This document shows, piece by piece, positions 1-5,882 of a DNA stretch of 6,574 nt (positions within the stretch are counted from its first letter, which is position 1; each line of letters opens with the position of its first letter). Position numbers and translations under genes: made by a program. Under the pieces are notes generated by a model. That model made no database searches. It worked only from the letters and a program-made list of their open reading frames with translations, and was not told where the DNA came from. The DNA is from Clostridiales bacterium UBA4821 (GTDB taxonomy: Bacteria; Bacillota; Clostridia; Acetivibrionales; UBA4821). Where the stretch lies: contig DHFP01000053.1 in the NCBI GenBank assembly GCA_002402315.1, positions 1 to 6,574 of the forward strand, written 5' to 3'.

Positions 1-13
1 CAAAATACTTAAT

Positions 14-82
14 TCAACTTATATAACATATTTTTTCGGGTGCATCTTTTCCGTATGTGGCAAAATATAAAAATAAAGCCAT
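14..82 (-). CDS. Possible 22-residue peptide directly after the radical SAM gene
   Basis: A 22-codon reading frame starts at ATG 82 and ends at TGA 14-16. AAGGAG at 93-88 is a near-ideal Shine-Dalgarno sequence, five bases from the ATG, and overlaps the TAA stop of the radical SAM gene, a strong sign of coupled translation. The peptide begins MALFLYFATYGKDAPEK and ends ICYIS: a short hydrophobic N-terminal half, then a charged segment and a single Cys four residues from the end. I recognise no family. It could be a real small peptide, conceivably a substrate of the neighbouring radical SAM enzyme, or the remnant start of a gene broken by a frameshift. The frame is too short to judge coding character, so the call rests on the ribosome-binding site. 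Confidence 0.35.
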   Translation of the reverse strand: MALFLYFATYGKDAPEKICYIS

Positions 83-87
83 ATAAT

Positions 88-93
88 CTCCTT
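88..93 (-). promoter_or_regulatory. Strong ribosome-binding site (AAGGAG) overlapping the radical SAM stop codon
   Basis: AAGGAG is the best Shine-Dalgarno match in the window. It shares two bases with the TAA stop (92-94) of the radical SAM gene and lies five bases before ATG 82. It marks translation continuing past the radical SAM gene, whatever the status of the short frame that follows. Confidence 0.6.
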
Positions 94-1387
94 ATTCCAG
101 AATGTCGTTAATACTTCTGTACATTTCAGTCTCTTCACCGCGTTCCCATCCGGTATATAGCTCTTCCGACATACCCGGAGGCAGTGGCAGCGATTTAAGA
201 TTATTATCCCTATAAAGCTTTAAAATCTCACTTGAATATTTTTCACACAGCCAGCATTCACACGGCGGTTCAAAGCAGCTTCTCATCTTACTGTATATAG
301 CTTCAAAGTTATCGGTTTTGATATTGCCGAAAGAAATATTTAGAAACTCGCACGGCTGAAGGTCTCCCTTTGCATTAATATAAAACCTGTCTGTCCCCCC
401 CGCAGTACACCCGAAAACACTTTTGTCCTCTTCAAGTATTTGGGCAGAAATAGAAGGATAATCCTTATACTTTGGATCATGGTTGTATTTGTTTACCTGG
501 TTCTTTATATGTATAAATCCTTTTTCACCAAAGTCTTTTACCCCTGATTCCAGCCAGCCTCCTGCCGGCTTTGGCTTTATTAACTGGACAATAGCTGCCT
601 TAAATTCGCTTGCACGTTCCATTACTTTCTCAAATGTACCGTTATAAAAGTCCTCTATTTGAAGGCACGTATTAAAGGCTGCAGCAATACCTGCCTCATG
701 GCATAAATCAATGGCTTTTTGCATTGTGTTCCACGCATCATTATTTCCCATAAACTCATTCAACCCCTCGGGCTCTGAACAGTGCAGGGAAAACATTATT
801 GCCGTAACATTTAATTCTTTTAGCTCCAAAAGCCTTTCAAGCGTTATGCCATAGCCGGTTGAATTTACCCATATTTCCGACCTGTCATCAATAGCTTCGC
901 ACACCTTCTTTAATCTATCATAGACTAAAAATGGTTCACCCCCCTCAATATTAAAGAAGGCAATTCCCATATCCTGAAGTTTTTTCACTGTATCAACCAA
1001 AATGTTTATATCTATATCCTGGCCTTTATCAAACTTTTGATAGCAGTGCTTGCACTTGTACATACATGCAGAAGTAACAGAAATTAGAATAGTAGTACAA
1101 GGAAACTTTTGTTCAAACACCATAAACTTTTTACAAGCTGTATAAAAGGCTTTGGATGGAAAGCCCGGAACATACAGGTCAACCCTTGTATTCTCCTCTA
1201 TTTTTACGAACTTGTTGTGCTGCATTCTTGATAAGAAAAATAGAAGCCTTCTCAAAAACACAGTAAATTTCTTAAAGGTTATGTTTCCTTTTATTAGTTC
1301 AGGAATAAAGTGAAAAAATACCGCAGTTTTGACCCTGAGGTTAAATATTTTCTTTTTTGTGCCGGTTATATTCTTGACCTCTACCAT
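92..1387 (-). CDS. Radical SAM protein with SPASM-like C-terminal cysteine domain
   Basis: A 431-residue radical SAM enzyme, a family that uses a [4Fe-4S] cluster and S-adenosylmethionine to start radical chemistry. C108, C112 and C115 form the CxxxCxxC cluster site (CMYKCKHC). FNIEGGEPFL (145-154) is the SAM-contacting GGEP motif, and later strands such as WVNSTGYG (173-180) fit the partial TIM barrel. The C-terminal part has a SPASM/twitch-like set of cysteines: C327 in FGCTAGGTDRFYINAKGDLQPC, C346, then C371, C376, C378 and C381, which could hold auxiliary Fe-S clusters. The first 55 residues are basic and hydrophobic (AVFFHFIPELI, FLRRLLFFLSRM), suggesting membrane contact rather than a signal peptide. 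The ATG follows AGGTGG at nine bases. It lies 207 bases after the reductase, in the same orientation, so it may belong to the same lipid locus or form a unit with the tiny ORF that follows. The substrate is unknown: SPASM enzymes act on peptides, proteins or small molecules, and a lipid target is also conceivable. Confidence 0.87.
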   Translation of the reverse strand: MVEVKNITGTKKKIFNLRVKTAVFFHFIPELIKGNITFKKFTVFLRRLLFFLSRMQHNKFVKIEENTRVDLYVPGFPSKAFYTACKKFMVFEQKFPCTTILISVTSACMYKCKHCYQKFDKGQDIDINILVDTVKKLQDMGIAFFNIEGGEPFLVYDRLKKVCEAIDDRSEIWVNSTGYGITLERLLELKELNVTAIMFSLHCSEPEGLNEFMGNNDAWNTMQKAIDLCHEAGIAAAFNTCLQIEDFYNGTFEKVMERASEFKAAIVQLIKPKPAGGWLESGVKDFGEKGFIHIKNQVNKYNHDPKYKDYPSISAQILEEDKSVFGCTAGGTDRFYINAKGDLQPCEFLNISFGNIKTDNFEAIYSKMRSCFEPPCECWLCEKYSSEILKLYRDNNLKSLPLPPGMSEELYTGWERGEETEMYRSINDILE

Positions 1388-1396
1388 ATTTATACA

Positions 1397-1402
1397 CCAC
1401 CT
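1397..1402 (-). promoter_or_regulatory. Ribosome-binding site of the radical SAM gene (AGGTGG)
   Basis: AGGTGG stands nine bases before the ATG at 1387 on the minus strand and supports that start codon. It is a moderately strong site that is not masked by the inverted-repeat element, which begins 35 bases further upstream. Confidence 0.65.
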
Positions 1403-1436
1403 AACTCTACTTTGTTAGATTAGTTAATTGTAGAAA

Positions 1437-1576
1437 GAAAATAATTTCTGGAGGATAGTTTCATTTGACCCTCAAGGAATACTTCTGAGGAAAATGCCGT
1501 TAGACTACCATAGAGACGTTTCCCCATAAGGCACTTTTCCGATGCTATTTGAAACTAGCCGGAAGACATTATTTTC
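1437..1576. repeat. 140-bp structured element with 27-base imperfect terminal inverted repeats
   Basis: The arms 1437-1463 and 1550-1576 are inverted copies, 22 of 27 bases matching. The outer GAAAATAAT/ATTATTTTC (9 of 9) and inner TAGTTTCA/TGAAACTA (8 of 8) match perfectly, separated on both sides by exactly ten bases that match at five positions. Inside, CCTCA (1470-1474) pairs with TGAGG (1486-1490), and GGAAAATGCC (1489-1498) pairs with GGCACTTTTCC (1530-1540) with one bulged base. The two internal hairpins share the GG at 1489-1490, so they partly compete. No flanking target duplication is evident and no coding potential is seen. It could be a MITE-like element or a structured RNA. On the minus strand the last arm runs into a pyrimidine-rich stretch, but the stem base is AT-only, so it is a poor intrinsic terminator. 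I do not recognise a riboswitch class. Confidence 0.6.
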
Positions 1577-1594
1577 CTGGGTAACATAATAGTA

Positions 1595-2626
1595 CTAAAT
1601 CAGTTTCCGGTCTTTATACCACTTTACCGTCCTTTTAATTCCTTCTTCCAAACTATATTCATTTGTAAATCCAAGTATACTTTCGGCTTTCCCGGTTGAA
1701 AACCCGATATTATCGTAGAACATGTTCACTCTGCCCCGTGTAAGCAAGGGAGGTTTTTTCACTTTAAATACTGTATATACCAGTTCCAAAATAAATCCAA
1801 TAGGATAAACCATGAATTTGGGCAGATTTTTAGGTTTCCTAACCCCAATCTCTTCACAAAATAAAGTATAAATTCTATCCATCAGCTCGGCTTTTTGATT
1901 GCCTATTATAAAGCTGTTTATTCCCTGCAGCTGCTTCCTATATGCTAGAAGATATGCCCTGGCCAAATCTCCGGCATAAACTATATGAAACTTATTCTTT
2001 TCGGACCCCGGCAAAAATGGTAAGCCGCTTGAAGCAGTCTTCATATATTCAAAAAACCCTGTATTGAACTCTCTTTCCCCGTAAACCCAAACCGGCTCCA
2101 ATATTGTGAGGTTCAAATTGTGTTCTCCGGCATACTCTACTGCCTTCTTTTCAGCAAGCGCTTTTGTATCACGGTAATAATTAAGCTTGCAAGGGAATAC
2201 CCTGCCGGCAAAATAGCGGTAGTGAGAATTGTAAGGTGAATTCTCATCTTTGACTGTTTTGCAGTCTTCTTCCCCATACACCGAGATGGATGCAGTCATA
2301 ATAATGTTCTTAATTCCATTCTCAGAACACGCCCGGAGAACATTCAAGGTCCCTTCCACGTTGTTTTTGTAGAAATCCTCATATTCCCCCCAATCCCTGG
2401 CATATGCAGCATTATGTATTACGCAGTCAAACCCCTTGAATGCCTCTATCAGGCCTGACAGGTTGCTTATATCTCCCTTTCTAAGCTCAACAAGTAAGTG
2501 CTTAATACTTGAGATGTCACTATTCTCCCTTACCAGACAACCTACCCTTATACCATTCTCGCAAAATACATTTGTAATGTGGCTCCCAATAAAACCTGCC
2601 GCACCTGTTATTAAAACGTTATCCAT
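1595..2626 (-). CDS. NAD(P)-dependent epimerase/dehydratase-family (extended SDR) reductase
   Basis: A 343-residue extended short-chain dehydrogenase of the epimerase / 3-beta-HSD / dihydroflavonol-reductase group. TGAAGFIGSH (7-16) is the GxxGxxG dinucleotide-binding loop. HNAAYARDW (71-79) is the NAA strand end. TASISVYG (111-118) supplies the active-site Ser region, and YRDTK (151-155) is the YxxxK catalytic pair. EPVWVYGE (177-184) follows as usual. The C-terminal part ends with the FSTGKAESILGF...SLEEGIKRTVKWY signature common in 3-beta-HSD-like reductases. A hydrophobic stretch around 271-287 may let it sit at the membrane. ATG 2626 is favoured: it directly precedes the Rossmann strand and has GAGG ten and three bases upstream. 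An ATG nine bases earlier (2635) lies almost on top of the first GAGG. It overlaps the ketosynthase stop by 8 bases. In this setting it most plausibly reduces the keto group formed by the oxoamine synthase, comparable to the epimerase-family ceramide reductase CerR of bacterial sphingolipid synthesis. Sugar epimerase activity cannot be excluded. Confidence 0.88.
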   Translation of the reverse strand: MDNVLITGAAGFIGSHITNVFCENGIRVGCLVRENSDISSIKHLLVELRKGDISNLSGLIEAFKGFDCVIHNAAYARDWGEYEDFYKNNVEGTLNVLRACSENGIKNIIMTASISVYGEEDCKTVKDENSPYNSHYRYFAGRVFPCKLNYYRDTKALAEKKAVEYAGEHNLNLTILEPVWVYGEREFNTGFFEYMKTASSGLPFLPGSEKNKFHIVYAGDLARAYLLAYRKQLQGINSFIIGNQKAELMDRIYTLFCEEIGVRKPKNLPKFMVYPIGFILELVYTVFKVKKPPLLTRGRVNMFYDNIGFSTGKAESILGFTNEYSLEEGIKRTVKWYKDRKLI

Positions 2627-3899
2627 TTTCCTCATACCTCTTGAAAAGAATGGCCGCGTTGTGTCCGCCGAATCCGTATGATGTAGACAAAGCATAGTCA
2701 ATGGAGACATTCACCGGTTCTGTTACCAGATTAAAATTATCTACCGGGTCCTCAATTATATTTCCATGAATTCTCGACTCTTTGATTGAGAACGCAGTAA
2801 CAGCAGTTTCAATTGCCCCGCTTGCTCCAATGCTATGACCAAGGAGTCCTTTTGTAGAATTTATGAGCGGCTGAGACTCTTTGTCCCCAAAAACCTGTTG
2901 GATAACCTCTGCCTCAATCTGGTCGTTGGTTATAGTCCCGGTTCCGTGAGCGTTAAGGTAGTCAATCTTCCTTCCTTTAATTATTTTCTCCAGCAAAGAA
3001 ATAATTTGTTTTCCCGACAGCTCCATCTGTACTATGTTATATGCATCACTATTGCATTCATAACCGGCTATTTCCGCATAGATATGCGCTCCTCTCTTTC
3101 TTGCCTGCTGCAGTTCCTCAAGTATTAATATGCATCCTGCTCCCTCGTTAAATAGAAACCCGCTTCGCTTTTTTGAGAAAGGAAAGGGCTTACCATCCGA
3201 AGACCTGGTCAGCGCAGTAAGCATATCAAATCCGCGCATAATTGCTCCATTCTTTTCATGCAGGCATTCAACCCCGCCGGTTATTGCAGTGCTGCAGCTG
3301 CCGTTCAGTATGTCCAGATAAGCCTGGCCTATTGCACAGGTACCTGACGCACATGAAGCATTTACAGTATGGTTGGCCCCTTCAATTCTAAATAGTATCG
3401 AAACCCATGCCGACACGGAGTTGGGCATTAACATTGGTATGACCATCCTGTTGTACCTGACATTTTCTCCATAACCCTCCATAACATGGCCGTCTTTCCC
3501 AAACAGATGAGCCAGATAGGATTCAAAGGCTGTTTGGAGACTGCTCATACCCAGGCCCACAATAATACTGCAGTTATCAAGCCGGTCAACTTTGAAAAAC
3601 TTATCCTCATTATTTATTGTAAAGCCTGCATCCTGCAAAGCCAGCCTGGTTCCAAGCACTGAAAACCTGGCACACTCTCCCATTATATCTTCCTGGTTGG
3701 TCGAAATGCCATATTCAGAAAGTGAAAATTCAGGCTTTGGGACATAATACCGTGATTTAAATTTATATGTCTTTTCATATTCGGGCGGTATTTGGCAAAT
3801 AACGGTTTTTCGGTCAAGTATATTAGAGAAAAATTCATCCTTTCCTATTCCAAGTGCCGTAACCGGACCAATACCTGTAACTACAACCCGCCTCGTCAT
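2619..3899 (-). CDS. Beta-ketoacyl-ACP synthase, KAS II (FabF-like)
   Basis: A 426-residue condensing enzyme of the FabF/KAS II thiolase-fold family, which extends an acyl chain by decarboxylative Claisen condensation with malonyl-ACP. The N-terminus RRVVVTGIGPVTALG is typical. The catalytic triad is intact: C183 in NASCASGT, H318 in LNAHGTGT and H355 in GLLGHSIGASGA. The C-terminal glycine-rich SYGFGGHNAAILF loop is also present. The length is near that of FabF (about 410-415) with a slightly longer N-terminal half. An intact Cys argues against a chain-length-factor role. ATG 3899 is the chosen start: GAGG lies eight bases upstream and the ATG shares ATGA with the preceding stop. A GTG three codons earlier overlaps that ribosome-binding site and is unsuitable. 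It overlaps the following reductase by 8 bases. No ACP, FabG, FabZ or malonyl transferase is visible here, so it either works with housekeeping fatty acid enzymes or with genes beyond the window. It probably makes a special acyl chain for the oxoamine synthase, which is inferred from position. Confidence 0.93.
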   Translation of the reverse strand: MTRRVVVTGIGPVTALGIGKDEFFSNILDRKTVICQIPPEYEKTYKFKSRYYVPKPEFSLSEYGISTNQEDIMGECARFSVLGTRLALQDAGFTINNEDKFFKVDRLDNCSIIVGLGMSSLQTAFESYLAHLFGKDGHVMEGYGENVRYNRMVIPMLMPNSVSAWVSILFRIEGANHTVNASCASGTCAIGQAYLDILNGSCSTAITGGVECLHEKNGAIMRGFDMLTALTRSSDGKPFPFSKKRSGFLFNEGAGCILILEELQQARKRGAHIYAEIAGYECNSDAYNIVQMELSGKQIISLLEKIIKGRKIDYLNAHGTGTITNDQIEAEVIQQVFGDKESQPLINSTKGLLGHSIGASGAIETAVTAFSIKESRIHGNIIEDPVDNFNLVTEPVNVSIDYALSTSYGFGGHNAAILFKRYEENG

Positions 3900-4909
3900 A
3901 ATGTGCACCTCTTCAAAAAAGCTGTAAGCCCGTTTAAGTATTCTTTGGGAAAATCAAAGTCCCTGGCTCGTATGTTCAAATTACTTAAGCCATACTTTTT
4001 TCCATCTTCATTCAGTACTCTTACTGACCGTTCAGTTACCTCTCCTATCTTGTAATAAACCAGATTATTCTCTTTAGCTTTATTTAAGAAATCTGCCTCA
4101 ATTTCTTTTCTTACCGTAAAGAGCAGTTCATACTCGCCGCATTCTCCAAGGAAGAGAAGCGTCCTGGGCATTGACAGCGCCTTTGCCAGTAATAATCCGG
4201 CTTTAATGTACGGCAGGTCATCTATTATATAACCGGTATTACTCATCTCGGATATTGCATTCAAAGCATTAAATACACCGTCACTTGTGTCAATACACGA
4301 AGAAGCATATTCTTTAATCATTAATGCCTCTTCCATCCTGAGTGCAAACCGGTTTTTAACAGGTTGAGTCAATTTCTTTAATAATTTTTTATCTGCGTAG
4401 AGCTTTAACCCGGCTTCAATATTTCCCAAGCCTATCCTTCCTGAAATATAAATACTATCTCCGGCCCTGGCTCCGCTTCGCATCAGCGGTTCCCCTTCAA
4501 GCTCACCTATAACTGTCGCGGTACATCTCCATATTTCAGACCTGCCAAAGTCACCGCCGATAAACGACACCCCAGCCTTTTTCAAGACATCTGCAATTCC
4601 GGCTGCAAACAATTTGATGTAGTCCTCAGTCCAGTTCTTACTAACAACCAGGCTGTGCGCATAATAAAGAGGCGTCCCTCCCGTTGCCAGTATGTCACTT
4701 ATTGCTCCAACCGCTATATTCCAGCCTAAAGTGTACGGGTCGTCATCCCGGAATAAATCTTCCTGTGAAAACTCATCAATATTGTACAGGAGCTTTCCGC
4801 CCCTATACCGGATTACTTCGGAATCAGCCTCAAACAACCTGTTAATCTGCTGAGTACTCCTGGGTAAAACTCCGGATATCAGGCTTATGATTTTACTCTC
4901 TTCATTCAT
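3896..4909 (-). CDS. ThiL-like protein of the AIR synthase / HypE / SelD superfamily
   Basis: A 337-residue protein resembling thiamine-monophosphate kinase ThiL, an ATP-dependent enzyme of the AIR-synthase fold. Visible ThiL landmarks are GWNIAVGAISDILATGGTP (62-80, the family's N-xx-D-xx-A-x-G-xxP helix), GGD (118-120), RSGARAGDSIYISGRIG (144-160), CIDTSDGV (205-212) and GEYELLF (258-264). Several positions deviate. The first metal-binding loop, normally GDDAA, is ADSEV (28-32). The TxDxLVEGVHF segment is NIDEFSQEDLF (43-53). The GEDYELLF Asp is replaced, giving ECGEYELLF. I chose ATG 4909 because GAGG lies six bases upstream and the family N-terminus (ESKIISLISGVLP) begins there; the reading frame opens 26 codons earlier, but that stretch sits inside the lipid kinase coding region. 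It overlaps that kinase by 8 bases and the ketosynthase by 4. No thiamine gene is adjacent, so a role in the lipid pathway, perhaps phosphorylating or activating an intermediate, is more likely than TMP phosphorylation. That role is inference. Confidence 0.85.
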   Translation of the reverse strand: MNEESKIISLISGVLPRSTQQINRLFEADSEVIRYRGGKLLYNIDEFSQEDLFRDDDPYTLGWNIAVGAISDILATGGTPLYYAHSLVVSKNWTEDYIKLFAAGIADVLKKAGVSFIGGDFGRSEIWRCTATVIGELEGEPLMRSGARAGDSIYISGRIGLGNIEAGLKLYADKKLLKKLTQPVKNRFALRMEEALMIKEYASSCIDTSDGVFNALNAISEMSNTGYIIDDLPYIKAGLLLAKALSMPRTLLFLGECGEYELLFTVRKEIEADFLNKAKENNLVYYKIGEVTERSVRVLNEDGKKYGLSNLNIRARDFDFPKEYLNGLTAFLKRCTL

Positions 4910-5882
4910 ATAAAACCTCACATATAATATCCAGCGGCTCCTTTGCCATCTCAATTTTACATGGCAGGTACCCTGCCGGGTCTCCATCGAATTCTATTTC
5001 CGGATTTTGATTATTGCCATAAATCTCGATTACTTTGCTATAGTCCAGATAAATCACATTATTATTTACAAACTGCTTTCCGCTGTAAATCTTTTTAAAT
5101 ACATCCATCCAATCCTGCATCTTAATATTTTTTACTGTAAGGTTATAGAAGCGCCCGTCACCATGTTCAAGATTGTTATTAACCTTTATTCCCGAGGCAA
5201 TATAAAATGTTTTGCCGATAGAAATGCTGTAAACCTCTTCAATCCTTTCTTCCTGACCATTATCACTTTTTATGGTAAAGTCACTGGGTTTATAAGCAGC
5301 AAGCGTTTTTATCAGTGACAGGAATGTTCCCGCATAATCTCCGACCTTTTTTCTTATACCGCTGTTTGCAGTACGCGCAAGGGATACTCCTAATCCTATG
5401 TTTGCGCAGCACCCAAAATAACGAACTCGGGACTCTTCTAATGCTTCAATGGATTTTCCATTCAGTTCGCTGTCATAGTTCTTTGCGAAAGTTATTCTTC
5501 CAATCTGAATTTTATTGGTTTTGTTTCTCAAGAGAACTTTAACAGCATGTTCGACGCTGATTGGTATGTTATAACTCTTACAAAAATCCGGACTGGTTCC
5601 GGTATAGACAACTCCAAAACCCGAACACGAAATTCTTCTGCCCTGGCCATCATAAAAGCCGTTCAACACACCGTTTATGGTCCCATCGCCTCCAACCGCT
5701 GCTATTACATCATATCCTTTCCGATTCGCATCTGCTGAAAACCGGTAGGCATCATCCAGGGAAGCAGTTATTTTATATTCGTACTGAACCTTTTGACCAT
5801 CCAGTATATCAAATATTTTCTTAAAGTATTTACGGCTGTTTCCTCCACGGGAACCCGGATTCATTATAAGGAAGTACTTCAT
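4902..5882 (-). CDS. Diacylglycerol kinase / sphingoid-base kinase family lipid kinase (DAGK catalytic domain)
   Basis: A 326-residue lipid kinase of the DAGK-catalytic/LCB5/YegS family, which transfers phosphate from ATP to a lipid hydroxyl at the membrane face. The length is close to typical bacterial members (about 300-330). MNPGSRGGNS (7-16) is the N-terminal nucleotide-site loop and GGDGTINGVLNG (64-75) is the hallmark ATP-binding motif. The usual GTGNDFAR motif is GTSPDFCK here (95-102). EHGDGRF (239-245) and EFDGDPAGYLP (297-307) form the C-terminal lobe, and the normally conserved DGE is DGD. There is no signal peptide or transmembrane segment, which fits a cytosolic enzyme working at the membrane. 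The ATG shares an ATGA overlap with the upstream oxoamine synthase stop and is preceded by AGGG five bases away. Sitting directly behind an oxoamine synthase, it plausibly phosphorylates a long-chain amino alcohol or related lipid, as sphingosine and ceramide kinases do, rather than serving housekeeping diacylglycerol recycling. The family is clear; the substrate is inferred. Confidence 0.9.
   Translation of the reverse strand: MKYFLIMNPGSRGGNSRKYFKKIFDILDGQKVQYEYKITASLDDAYRFSADANRKGYDVIAAVGGDGTINGVLNGFYDGQGRRISCSGFGVVYTGTSPDFCKSYNIPISVEHAVKVLLRNKTNKIQIGRITFAKNYDSELNGKSIEALEESRVRYFGCCANIGLGVSLARTANSGIRKKVGDYAGTFLSLIKTLAAYKPSDFTIKSDNGQEERIEEVYSISIGKTFYIASGIKVNNNLEHGDGRFYNLTVKNIKMQDWMDVFKKIYSGKQFVNNNVIYLDYSKVIEIYGNNQNPEIEFDGDPAGYLPCKIEMAKEPLDIICEVLYE

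Larger units (their letters stand above)
1388..1594. other. Gene-free gap between the reductase and the radical SAM gene
   Basis: This 207-base gap is the only sizeable non-coding stretch in the window and interrupts an otherwise overlapping gene series. Most of it is the inverted-repeat element at 1437-1576. The remaining 49 bases before the radical SAM start are AT-rich and contain that gene's ribosome-binding site. A TACAAT-like hexamer occurs on the minus strand near 1431, but no acceptable -35 box lies 16-18 bases upstream of it, so I do not call a promoter. Whether the radical SAM gene is co-transcribed with the block upstream is open. Confidence 0.5.

Noticed and set aside
1427..1463. 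Intrinsic terminator at the minus-strand end of the inverted repeat
   Set aside because: A pyrimidine-rich run follows, but the base of the stem is AT-only and the paired arms are 86 bases apart, unlike a compact GC-rich terminator hairpin.
1437..1576. Known riboswitch in the intergenic gap (c-di-GMP, THF, guanidine, TPP, T-box considered)
   Set aside because: None of the conserved core motifs I know for these classes could be matched on either strand.
1428..1585. Target-site duplication flanking the inverted-repeat element
   Set aside because: The flanks ttgtagaaa and ctgggtaac share no direct repeat, so recent transposition is not supported.
2436..3321. Several plus-strand open frames of 63-97 codons
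   Set aside because: All are antisense to the ketosynthase or reductase and lack recognisable domains, so they are shadows of the real genes.
3900..3908. GTG at 3908 as ketosynthase start
   Set aside because: This GTG overlaps the GAGGTG ribosome-binding site serving ATG 3899, so it has no usable site of its own.
3896..4909. Housekeeping thiamine biosynthesis operon
   Set aside because: No other thi gene or TPP riboswitch is nearby, several ThiL motifs are altered, and both flanking genes belong to lipid families.
4910..4987. N-terminal extension of the ThiL-like protein by 26 residues
   Set aside because: It would lie wholly inside the lipid kinase coding region, and the GAGG site and family N-terminus both point to ATG 4909.
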